A DNA stretch of 64,000 nt, taken from contig JAJVDF010000046.1 of the NCBI GenBank assembly GCA_022410635.1, positions 330,915 through 394,914 of the forward strand, in the 5' to 3' direction. This document shows positions 11,745-23,800 of this stretch, in pieces (the first letter of the stretch is position 1; every line of letters begins with the position of its first letter). The notes under the pieces were generated by a model. It saw only the letters and a program-made list of their open reading frames with translations. It had not been told where the DNA came from and ran no database searches. The DNA comes from Tretioscincus oriximinensis (lineage: Eukaryota; Chordata; Lepidosauria; Squamata; Gymnophthalmidae). The translations under genes and the position numbers were made by a program.

Positions 11745-12700
11745 TATTTCACTCTATACTCAAGGGTTTCAAGGTGGATCACAGCAAAGGAATAATAAAG
11801 ACTGCAATGAAAAGGGATAATGGGGTCAGCCAAAGTTGAGGGTGAACAGGTGTCCACTCCCCTTTGATGTCCACTCCTCTTTGATGAGTGAATGTGGTGG
11901 GACTATTGGAAGACCTTATGGTGTGGGCAAGTACATATGGAAGGAGATGATCCTATAGAAATTTGAGTCCCAAATCATTTAGGGCCTTATTAATAACTTG
12001 AATTGGGATCAGCAGCAAATGGGAAGCCAATGCAGTTGTTTTAGGATCAGCATAATGTGTGTCTTGCTAGCTGTGCTAGTTAGCAGCTTAGCTGCTGCGT
12101 TCTATACGAGCAGCAGCTTCTGAAGTCTCAAACAGTTCAGTTTGAATGTCAGCAGAACATTGAGTACTGTGACCACNTTGTTCTTGTCTGAAAAGGGTCA
12201 TAATTGGGGAACCAGCCATGGTTGAAATAGGCTTTTCTAGTCACCCACCTGCACCTGAGCATCAAGTGTGCAGAATCCAAGAGCATTCAAGAAACCCCTT
12301 CAAAAACAGGATGCCTTCCTCCTTCATGAACATGAGACCCTATAACACAGTATCTCAATCTTGTCAGGATTCAATTTCAATTTGTTAACCCCCATCCAAC
12401 TAATCACTGCCTCCAAGCATCTGTCAAGCACTTTAGCTGCCTTGCTCGATTCAGGTGGCGTGTCATCTGCTCAGATCAATGATATCACTCTTTAAAACTC
12501 CTGGTGACTTCTCCCAGTGGTTAAATAGCATGTGAGGGAATCAGGGCAANAGGAACCCCACAGTGCCTCCAATTCCTAATCTCCATAGCCTGTCTTGAAG
12601 GATAACTTGGTTAATGGTATCAAAAGCTTCTAGGTTCAGGAGAACAAATAGTCTGTCTTATCACACGGATTGAAGATTTCTGGCACAGTGCCCATAGATT
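11745..12700 (-). mobile_element. Degraded L2-clade LINE fragment
   Basis: Read on the minus strand, this region matches blocks of the better-preserved L2 copy at 46735-47880. These include the part encoding a 'VLDRCLEAV..WMGVNKLK' type segment near 12350-12470 and the 3' text around 11950-12060. Many frame breaks are present. It lies in ATAD1 intron 1. Confidence 0.65.
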
Positions 12701-15700
12701 TTCTATCCCTGATTCACATTTGTCACCTAGAAAGAAGGTTCCTGACATAGAACCCACAGTCACATGTTGTCCATTGAAATTAATTGAAAGGGTTGGCTAA
12801 CTGGAGGATTTATCTCATCCGCTGCAGGTTCTCATTGTTTTGTAACTGGTAGCTACATACCTTCTTAGAGACACATACTTCCAAGCTTCCAACTCTTGGC
12901 TTTTCCTGTCCTGTGCTGCCTTAAAAATCTTTCAAAGAATACCAATAATTAAACAGTAAAGCATAATTTGTGCTACCTTTGCTCTTTCCCTGATTTTCCA
13001 CATTATTCTATGAGTAGCCACAAAGACATAGATTGGAAGACACAAGATTGAAAGGAATATTGCAGAATTCAGTGCTGTACATAAAATCAGAATTGCTGTT
13101 GCAAATGCTGCAGTGTTTTTCAGACTTTGGGTATTTTTGATCTTTGCCTTGGGGAAGTGTCTAACAGTTAGAACATAGCTGTTCCACCATGAATTCCTAT
13201 ACGCTTTCTCAAGCAGCCTGTCTTAGCTGCTATAAATTTATACTAGGCATGCATTACTTTAAAGTCCTTCACTTATAATCCAGAGCAGCAGGGCTTTGAG
13301 GCCAGACAAACTTTGCCTGACNCCCCCTCAATGTGATTGGATGAGGGAATGTTGTGTGAGCTACAATATTTCTTCCAATCTCAATGNGACTGAGTGGTCC
13401 AGGCCTGACAGACCCAGAAGTCTGCTGTACAATATTGCAAACATGTTTGAATATCAACTTCCTTTCTTATACTGCATTTGCAAATGAGCTGGCTCATTCT
13501 CTGAGCCAGATGTTAGATATGATTCCCTGGCCTCATTTCAAGCTGGTAAGTGTAAAATACCTTCTGAATGAAATAATACAACAACAGATGGTTATTTTTT
13601 TCTGATTGTACCAGTTTCTATTATGGATGAGTCTTATACATACTACTTTATTTCAAGTTATGGTGCCTCATTCTAATAGGTGTAAGAATATCTTTTCAAT
13701 AAGATCAATAAACTGAATAAACTGCTTTTTTGTAACTGAATGAATACACACACAAAAATAAACACACCAAAAAATAATGTTTAACAGAAAGTAAACAAAC
13801 TCAAATAGTTCATTTTGTACTTGCCAGTCCCCTTTTAAATGTGCATTCTAATTGATCCTTCATTATTGCATTTGTAAATCGTTTTTGTGGTAGCGATTGA
13901 ACTAACATGTTCTTTCCGTTTCCTTTTTACTAGTTTCCTTCTTAAGGCTCCTGAGTTCTGCCTGTCTAGCTGGTCCTGCATGCGGAACAGGTATTTNTGA
14001 GAATGCAAGCTTGGGGTACCTGGACTTAGTCTTTTACCTAAATTTAGCTCTTAGGACTTCCCACTTAGTCTACTCCACGTTACTTGTACCATCACATACT
14101 ATGATCATTAACTAGCTTTTTCCCAATAATGTCCATCAACCTATTCAAATGCTGCATGATCTCCACANCATTTGTATCCAGCAGGCAAGCTGTCATGCAG
14201 TCAGCAGACCTGTTACTACCTCTTGTCTTTATATTTCTAATAATCAAATTATCCTTTACAAGAAATCTCGCTCTGGCTACTTATGGAGGAATATCTTTAG
14301 CACGAGAGAATATTAAGCACTTCTAAAGAAAGGAGCCTCCTGCAAAGGAGGGCTAGGATACTCGTAATGATGTACAACATGCAATTATTCCTATTTAGTG
14401 TTTATTGTTAGTTGGCAAGTTCTATTCTTGCGGTGAGCATCCTTGGTATTGGTCTCGCTTTTGTTGCTCAAATTGGTAAAGAACAAAAATGCTGGCATAA
14501 GACTTTTTCTCTTCTCGCCCTTCTCTTCTCCTTTTGGCACCTGTTGTTTGTTACCTTCTATCCAAACAAGTTTATAGAGCACAGCTTACAAATTACNTAA
14601 GCTGTTTCTACCTCAGAAGACGTTAGTATTGCACTCAAAATCCTGAAATTTCCAGGTGATTTGGTAGAAATGGTCTTGGAGATTAGTCATACCAGAGGTT
14701 TACTAGGGAAAGCCCTAGATTATGTCATGAAACAAAAGGGTAACTAGTGCAGAGCCTTCTGTCCCAGGGTGTTACAGGTCCAGTCAGAAACTCATAAAAT
14801 TCTCAACTGCAGTTTGTGCTAGTTCCGTGTTATAATTCATCATCAAGAGCAAACATTCATAAAGTGCATTTCAGTAGTCTTAACCAAAAGTAATAAAAGA
14901 TCAATGATGGGAAGGGACAGAGCTGCTNAACTAGCTGAGGGCACTACTGCCACCTGAAAGAGGAAATTACTTTGATGTATGCAACTGTTCGTACTCTAAA
15001 CAATATGCCTGATTCTTTCCACAGAAGTTCAACCTTATCAAGAACAGGATGTCTGTGCATTTCCTAGTTTTCTTAAGAATCACTATCTTTGTTTGTCTGC
15101 ATCTAGCCTTGCAGAGCCTTCAGATCCTGAAACTCTCCACCTGTCTTACAAATACACACAGACATTTTCAGTTGTAGCATTTCACTCCATACTCAATCTC
15201 CGATGACTGATCCCAGCAACCTCCTGTAGACCTTAAAGGGTATAGGGACAGTAACAAGCCATTAGGATTTGTTATTCTGCAATTCAATCACTTTTTTTTT
15301 CTAAAAAAACCGCCCTAAGTAAGAATGTGTCATTATTATTGTCAATAAGATACATATTCANTATTTTCTTCCCTAAATTCTCTCCATTCCTCTCTTGGTG
15401 TTATCAGTTCTTTTACAAAAATGTAATATTTTAATTGATAAATGACTTTACTGTCATTTATCAGTCGCACTTGTCAATTTTCTAAGTTTAAAAGTTGTTC
15501 TTAAATACTTAAACATCAACATCATTTTGACTCCATTTTAACTGGATTCAATGCTATATTTTATACAAATAAAATTTTAGTGTGCTTACAGATTCATTCT
15601 CACCTTTTTGACTATGTTATTGTCACAAATTTCTGGAAATAGTATAGGTTTCCCCTTTAAAGTTATGTTTATATAGTTGTTGATTGTAGTTGTTGTCATT

Positions 15701-15931
15701 GTTGCATTTATATGAAATTAATATTTTTTATCAGTAGATAGTCATACTTTCTCTTATTGCTAATTATAGTTTGTGCCTCTTGATCCTTTGACTTGTCTAT
15801 CGTAAGATTAGAAGATCACAAAAGTTGCTAACAAATCACATGTGCTGAAATCATTCTGATAAATTTTCTATTTGTAGCTTTCTAAGAACACTATAATCCT
15901 GTGGTTTTTCAGTTGACTTTCTTTTTTTAAG
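12700..15931 (+). other. ATAD1: ATAD1 intron 1, 3' part: nothing recognised
   Basis: AT-rich intronic DNA with scattered single N bases. I see no exon, RNA gene or well-defined repeat here. Short open frames show no family signature. Confidence 0.6.
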
Positions 15932-16107
15932 GTGAGTCAGGAAAAATGGTGCACGCCGAAGCTTTTTCTCGTCCTCTAAGTCGGAATGAAGTTGTTGGCT
16001 TAATTTTCCGGTTGACAATATTTGGTGCCGTGACTTATTTTACCATTAAATGGATGGTGGATGCAATTGACCCAACTAGGAAGCAAAAAGTAGAAGCACA
16101 GAAACAG
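15932..16107 (+). CDS. ATAD1: ATAD1 exon 2 (first coding exon), residues 1-54
   Basis: The start codon is at 15946, with A at -3 and G at +4. The exon begins [18 protein letters not shown], like mammalian ATAD1. It carries the transmembrane anchor and the start of the linker and ends in phase 0 at cag|gtatga. Two AG acceptors 9 bp apart (ending 15931 and 15940) could both be used. The choice only changes the 5' UTR. Confidence 0.95.
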
Positions 16108-17853
16108 GTATGATATATAATAAATTGATTATTTCAATATCAAATGTATTTCAGATATTCAGTGGGCCTGCTCCATCATTCTATAAGAGGTGGCTCTACA
16201 ATGACAGAAGGAGAAGAGCTGGACCTATTTGTCCTTTCCAGGCCAGGCTTTGGTTTGTTGTTAAATGTAGAAGATACTCAAATGTATAGAAATAGGATTT
16301 AAGGCATTTAATTCTCCTCTACTTTGCCTCTTTTTAATTTGGCTTTNCTGGCGACCCAAGAGCACCTTCAGTTTCTTGCTCTTCTGGATCTCCTCAGAAC
16401 ATTTACTGACTTTCTTTATNGAAGTGTCATTAAATGTGAGATGGAAAGGGTAGGATTTTTTTNAAAAAAAACTGTTGCTTTTCCAATTTTTTTTGGTAGG
16501 AATATGATCTTGTGTTCCCACAAAATGGCAATTTGCTCCTCATTTTCCTGATTCTGTCTGCTTCTAAACTGAGCTGAAAACAGCAGGAAAAACTGGTACA
16601 AGTGTATGTTTGTGTGTGCCGGCTCTTCACATTTATTTTTGGTACAACTCTGAATGGCAGTGTGAGGGGCAATTTGTATCAATGATAATATGAGTCCCAG
16701 GCTGGAAAGGTTTCACTAATGTTAAGCCCTGTGGTGATTGGTTTCCACAACTGTAGCTAGAAATGATACAGGCCAGTTCATCTGCATTATTTGATGTCCC
16801 TAATTCTGGCAAAGGGGCTAGTAGCACTTAGAGACTAACAGTAGAAAAGTAGGTGGTATAAGCTTTTGTAGATATGTCTACTTCTTCAGATGCGTCTGAA
16901 GAAGTAGATGTATCCACGAAAGCTTATGCCACCTACTTTTCTACTGTTAGTGTCTCTAAGTGCTGCTAGCTCCTTTGCTGGACTTTCTACTAGACTGACA
17001 TGTCTATTGCTCCGAAACTGACTTAATTCTGGGTAATTCTGCTGGTCTCTCTGCTGGTCTCTATTGCTGGTAGGCTGCATCATTTGTGAGCTGAGAACAT
17101 TTTTTTCATATTATACAAATATAATTTCCTTCATTAGGAAATGAATTATTATCTTGCAGATGATTCTTTCAGATAGTCTTTGTAAAGGAAGGGAGGAACT
17201 GATCACAAGATTGATCATTCTTTTTCTTTTTTTCTTTCTGTAATGGGGGAAATAATTTTGTTGCCACAGTCCTAATGTATGAACTCCTTTCTTTTGGAGA
17301 CATTAGAATGATGTCATTTTTTCCTTAAATGTGTTATATAGAGTCCTTAGATAGGGGCACAATAGGATCAAAATTCATCACTAAAATCCTGCTAGCAATT
17401 GTTGCTTATTTTAATTATTTTTTTGGAAACAGCATCACTCTGCATAGACATGAATGGATTCAATTTATGAAAGGGTTTGAATAAATTTATGCATAAGAAC
17501 ATAAGAGAAGCCCTGTGAATTGGGTCACAGAGCATCTAGTCCAGCATTCTGTCTCACACAGTGGCTCACAAATTGCACCTGGGCTTCTCAAACAGAAGAA
17601 GGCAAAATTTTGACCTATTTTTGATTCCCTGCAAATGGCATTTCAGGTATACTGCNTGTTGCTCCATCCCAAANGCAGTATCAAGATTCCCATCTTAGTA
17701 ACTATTGATATACTTGGCTTTCACGAATTTGTCTAATCCTGTCTTAAAGCTATCCAGGCTGCTACCTACCACCACCTCTTCNGAAAATAATTTCCATAGA
17801 CCAATGACCCTCTGAGTGAAACAAAATACTTTGTAAGCCATACATGCTGTTGT

Positions 17854-17884
<31 letters not shown>

Positions 17885-20800
17885 TATTTATATCCCGTCC
17901 TATACCCGAAGATCTTCACAAGCCTTTTATTTTATCTAACTTTAGGTTCAAAATGGAGTAAATGTTTGCTAAAGAATAAGTCAGCACATTTTGTCTTGAG
18001 GGTAGAGAAAGCTGGGGGTATACTATATTTCAATGAATGGAAATATAGATTTTTTATTGAATGGAAATATAGAATGTAAGATTTCATCTGCAAGTCTTTT
18101 AGTTCAGAAATTAGTAAATGTCCACTTCTTCTTAACAGCATGAACAAGGAATGTCATGATACAGTTTTGATTTTTTAACATTTCCCATAGGCAGAGAAGT
18201 TAATGAAACAAATAGGTGTGAAAAATGTAAAACTAACTGAATATGAAATGAGCATTGCTGCACATCTTGTAGATCCGTTGAGCATGCATGTAAGTATCTG
18301 TTTTTCTTTATTGCTTTTTTCTGCTTGTAAAGCACTGTGAGTGGAGCAATGAAATGTACAACCTTTGTATTAATGCACAATCCATGTAGATGCTATAGAT
18401 AGGAATAACATCTTCAAAGACTATTCCCAGCCAACAAAGAACAGTAATGCAGAGTACTGATACAGGCCTATTCCTGTCCAGCCACTCCACCAATGCAAAC
18501 CCCTTCCTGTTCTATTCCAGATGGGACATTCTAGTAACAAATGTCCCTTCCACTCATCATCATAAACGGGTGAGGAGACATTATGCTTGGGGTGAAAAGT
18601 TGGGATGAATGTTCAAATATGGATCTTGCCATGCTTTACCAGAAGTGGTGTGGACACAGTGTTTCCAATGCTGTGGAACCACTTCAGTCATCCACAGCAG
18701 GTTAGTTTCAAGCACGGGTCAGAAAATCTCAGGACAATTCCAGGTAAATCATGTTGTGGATATGTTCCTGCCATCTGTCTGAAACTAAGTGTGAAAAGAC
18801 CCTTTGTTTCACCAGAAATTGCACTTTAGTAATCTTACCAATTTTAGATGTACAAGGGGGGCTTGATAAAAACTCTCTAGCAAAAAATCACCTTCTATGT
18901 GTCTCAGAACCTGTAATAAATTAAGATTTTTTTTGCAGGGGGAAGGCTAAATAAAATTCACGTTTTTAAATATGCCTATTTTATTACTTCTACCAACCCG
19001 AAACCTTTGTGTGTAGGATGGGATAGAAGTAAAAATAAACTTGCTTAACATATCCTAAAGACAAATATATTCTTTTATTTTCATAGCACTGGCAATGCAG
19101 TTCTGCACACTTAGAAATAAATTCTAAGTGGCCTTTTAACATTGATTATTCATGTGGCTCCAATTCTGAACTATTTACTAGAGCAACAATTTTCTATTGC
19201 TGTAGTAAATGGTTTAAGAATTGCAGCCACAAATTAATTTAACAGTCGGTGTCAAAAAGTCCAGTTCTTTTCTTACATTTTCTCTCCAGATTAGCTTTTT
19301 TCTTATAGATGCAGACTGGTGTGAAATGAGCCCCAAATTTGCACTGGAGAAAGAGATTCAAGGATTTCAGTGTTGGAGCAAACTCAGCTAATAAGATTTG
19401 ACCCTAAAGTAAATTGAACCCAGGGGAATTCAATTAATGGTTTTGTCAGTTTGATTCCTCCTCAACAATGCACCCCAGTTTTTCTTCCTGTTGTTCTCTG
19501 TCGCCTCCATTATTGTCTGTGCACTTTAACATTCCTCCCATTATACCCATCCATCCATTATTATGTTCACAGCCTTCTATCAACTCCCCTTGGGCACCTA
19601 GTTTGTTGTCACTGTGTTTATAGTTTTGTAAAGACCATGGCCTCCCAAAAGATCTATATTGGTGTGAATGCACAAATTTCTTGCAAAGGTTCCCTAATAG
19701 CAATACTAGACTTGGTATGAATGGTTCAGCTAGCTTGTAGTTCAGTAGGCTACAAATCCAGACGCCAAATTTGCAATCATGCATGTCCACAGTCAAAATG
19801 CAGTTCTGTCTCCAGCTACCACAATGAGTTAAGAATGTGGCTACTTGCTTGTTTGATAATAACAATGTATTCTTTTAATGCTGTATTTATGTCTCAGGTA
19901 ACGTGGAACGATATTGCAGGTTTAGATGAGGTAATTACAGACCTGAAGGACACAGTAATTTTGCCAATCAGGAAAAAACATCTGTTTCAGAACTCTAGAC
20001 TCTTGCAGCCACCGAAAGGTAAGCGTGGAATTATTTTTCTGAGATGATTTACCTGCATTTGGAGAATTATACCTTGGCTTCACATGTTGTGATTCACACC
20101 AGTTTTTTGTGGCTTACGTGGCTTTGTTCCACAAGGAATTAAATAAATCAGCAGTGTGAGATTTATTGAGAAAGAGCTTCAGAAGAATTTAAAATATAAA
20201 TGTGAAGTTTGGTTATTAGGAAATTCAGATTAAGACATTTAAGTTATTTAAGAATAGGTTTTTTTAACTGCAGATGAACCCGTTATAAATAATCCTGATA
20301 TAACAACATTCACAGTATAACAAGCAAATTTGAAAGTCCCAGCAGAATGCAAGTAAAAATAATGTTGATTACAATGGGTTTCGTAATAGCGAAATTTTAT
20401 TTTAACCAACAAATTCAGCTGACCCCTTGACATTAGTTGTAACGGGGTTTCACAAGTATAGCTAATAGAAATTGTTATAGTTTGTGCCATCATTTGAGAC
20501 ACAATTATCGCTTTTCATCAGGTACCCATAGCCACAGTCACCCTAACATGTGCACATGATTGTAGGTTCAATACTATATTGGATAAAGGATGGACATGAT
20601 TATGGAAGCCTGATAAGCTGGAATAACAGAGTCACCAATCACATTCTGCCTTACAGTGGCAAAAGTGCAATATATTAACAAGACTACAGATTGTACTCTT
20701 GTTCAGCTATCTTCAGTACAGAAGGACTCTGGCCATTGATAATAAACTGCCTATAATTGAGATCCAGAAGCAAGTGAAACTAAGCCAAACTAATTTATAT

Positions 20801-23800
20801 GGTGCGTGCTGCACACATTTAAAAATAGTGTAAATTGTATATGGCAATTAATATCTTAGAACAATTAGTATTAGCTTAAAGGTTCAAAGATAGGTTAATA
20901 TGGTTTCACCTGATGTTTAAAAGGTAGCCAAGTTTGTGTCTGATGCTGTATATGCCCTGAAGATCTCCCACAGGTGAAACATCTCTGAAAAGTCTGTTTG
21001 CTCAAGATGATTGAATATCTTGTCAGCTTCTGGAAAAGCTGAAGTTTTTGGACAATTTTCTTGTAGGATGAGACTATATAAAATGCTACGGATTCTTTAT
21101 AAGAAAAATGTAAAGTTATTTTTTAAAAAGCAAATATGTAAAATAGAAGATGAGAACTATGTAGGCATGAGTTTTTTAAAGATTATTTCATGTAATTCAC
21201 AGCTGTAACGAGACACAAATCCCTTGGAACTTTGTTCCAAATGCTTTATTCTAAACTGCAGGGGTAATGATATTTAAATCCATCTGAACAGTTTTTAGTA
21301 GCAATTCTGCATTTTTTGCTCACTTTGAAGTCATTTTTCTTGTAACTAATAAGTGTCAGTTGAACAAAATTAAACGTTCATGTTCAGCTCAGGAACATTA
21401 TGAGTAGCGCCCGTGTTTGGTATACGAAAGCAATTGCAAGCAATTTTGTTACTATCAAGGTGTGATTTTGTCATTCAACATTCTACTGCTGCCTTGGTCA
21501 GCCTCAACAAAATGTTAACACTTTGTTGCCTTCTAGGAGTTCTTCTCTATGGCCCTCCAGGTTGTGGTAAAACCTTGATTGCCAAAGCGACAGCAAAGGA
21601 AGCAGGTTGCCGATTTATTAATCTTCAACCCTCAACACTCACAGATAAATGGTATGGAGAGTCTCAGAAGCTGGCAGCTGCTGTTTTTTCCCTTGCTGTA
21701 AAACTTCAGCCTTCTATCATTTTCATTGATGAAATAGGTAAAATAATGACTAATTTTCTTATATATACATATATATAATATAAATTTTTCAACGTTTATA
21801 TCCGAGACATAATTAACAAAGAAAAGACAAAACATAATTAAGGTTGTATCTCCATTTACCCATATTAAGTGTCTCTATGGGTCAGGAAAAGTGTTTGCAT
21901 TCAATCTGTCTCTATTTTCAGCAGCAGAGACAGATTTGTGGCAACCGTATTTCCCCACTTTGGGTGCAAAGGTTGACAGAAGTGTTTGCTTTGCAGTAAT
22001 TTCTCCTACTCATCACATAGATGGCATTCCAAAACAGAAGCAAGGAGGGTTTCTTCTTTGCGTAGTGCCTCTTCCATCCACGGTGACTCCAACCAGAATT
22101 TGAGATATTGTATTTCTTTGCTTACTTATTCAGCGATCTTTAAAAAAATAGAAGATACTTTATTGCAATATTATACTGAGGGAGCAGAGCTGTTTTTACT
22201 GCTGGTAAATTATATTGAAATTGTTTGTGTTTAATTGCTTTGGAGGGTTAAAAAGTTTTTTTCTGACCCTCATAGGAGTTCTAATTCTCATAAAGCAATA
22301 CTCATTATGGCAGTGCTGGATTATTTATATCCACTGTGAAGCTCCTAATTAGATATAAAAATTATTCTAATTTGCTATTGCAGATTTTAGCTTTGAATGA
22401 CTTATATATGAGTTGGGTGGGTTGTATTCCAGGAACTAAAGAATTAAATATGTGAAAATCTTGAAGTTTATCAGTCCAAGGTTATTTTTGTATGAGATTC
22501 CTGTATAGCATCTAGGAATAAGAGCAAGGTGGGAGATGAGCTAGGGATATAAAAATAATTACCTAAAAAGTACAACTTTACAGTTTCACCCTCTCTTTTC
22601 CCCAAAACACAATGTCTTTGACATGTGAATCAGGGGCATAGCTGTCTATTGGTCAATCGGGCCCACTCTGGCCCCCCAAAGTTTTGGCCATTAGAGAGGG
22701 ACCCCCGTGAGCCTGGGCCCTTCCTCCTTACATTGTTTTTAAGCTCTTCAGCGGTGCATGGCTGGGTCTCTGGTGCTAATTATTGCGCTGCACACCAGCA
22801 AGCAGTAATAATAGGAACTGCTTGTTGGTGCGTGGTGCAGTAATTATGTCAGAGACGCACCTGTGCAGTGTTGAAGAGCTTAAATACAGGATACAGAAAC
22901 CGGGACCCTTTGTGTATGTGCCCTGGGAGCCTCAAGAGCCTAGCTTTCCTAGTGATGTGAATATATTTTCATTTAATTTTTACTTCTTTTTTTAAAGAGC
23001 AGTGCTGTCTAGAGAACCTTGTGCTTAAAGTAGTTAAATAGGGTTCTTCATAGCAGATGATACAGAATTCATTCTGATTACCTCTTAAACTACAGATTCC
23101 TTTCTACGAAGTCGATCAAGTTCTGATCACGAAGCCACTGCTATGATGAAAGCCCAGTTCATGAGTCTCTGGGATGGTCTGGACACTGACTATAATTGCC
23201 AAGTAAGTCACGATTTATGGCACAAAAATAACTACAGTAGAACCAAGCTCACAGAATCCAACAAAAAGGAAAAAATACAAAAAACACAAGTCATACAACT
23301 GCAAAATCTAGCATGGGTATATTAAACTGAGGGGTTTTGTTCTGCTTTGAATTGTTTTGAATCCATTTTGGGATAATGTCGTTTATAAAAAATACCTGTG
23401 TTTTAAGGAGTCAGCAGCACAGGCTTCCTTACACTTATACTTACTGGCATTGATCTCCAGTAAAGGCATATGTGAAGTTTAATAAGACTTTAATGAGTTT
23501 ATTAAATCTTCAATAATAAAAGAAATGCAGAATTCAGTACTTTTTGCTTTCGTAGCTAGAATGAGAATTCTTATATTATACACCAGCAGTTACTTAGAAA
23601 TTGGGTTTTAAACACAATATGCTGTGTGTGACCAATACTAAAAATGATATGTTTGTATATAGGACATCCCTAATTGTGAATTGTGAATTCATTATATTTT
23701 AAGTGACAGTAACGTAACCTCATACTTGGCTTCTAGCTTAATCTCTAAAGACAGTGAGTGGATTTAAGTCGCAGAACCTACTCCAAGAAACGGTCTTCCT

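Noticed and set aside
19446..19865. 139-codon minus-strand open frame just before ATAD1 exon 4
   Set aside because: No recognisable domain, and an overlapping plus-strand open frame is equally long-looking. Treated as chance in intronic DNA.
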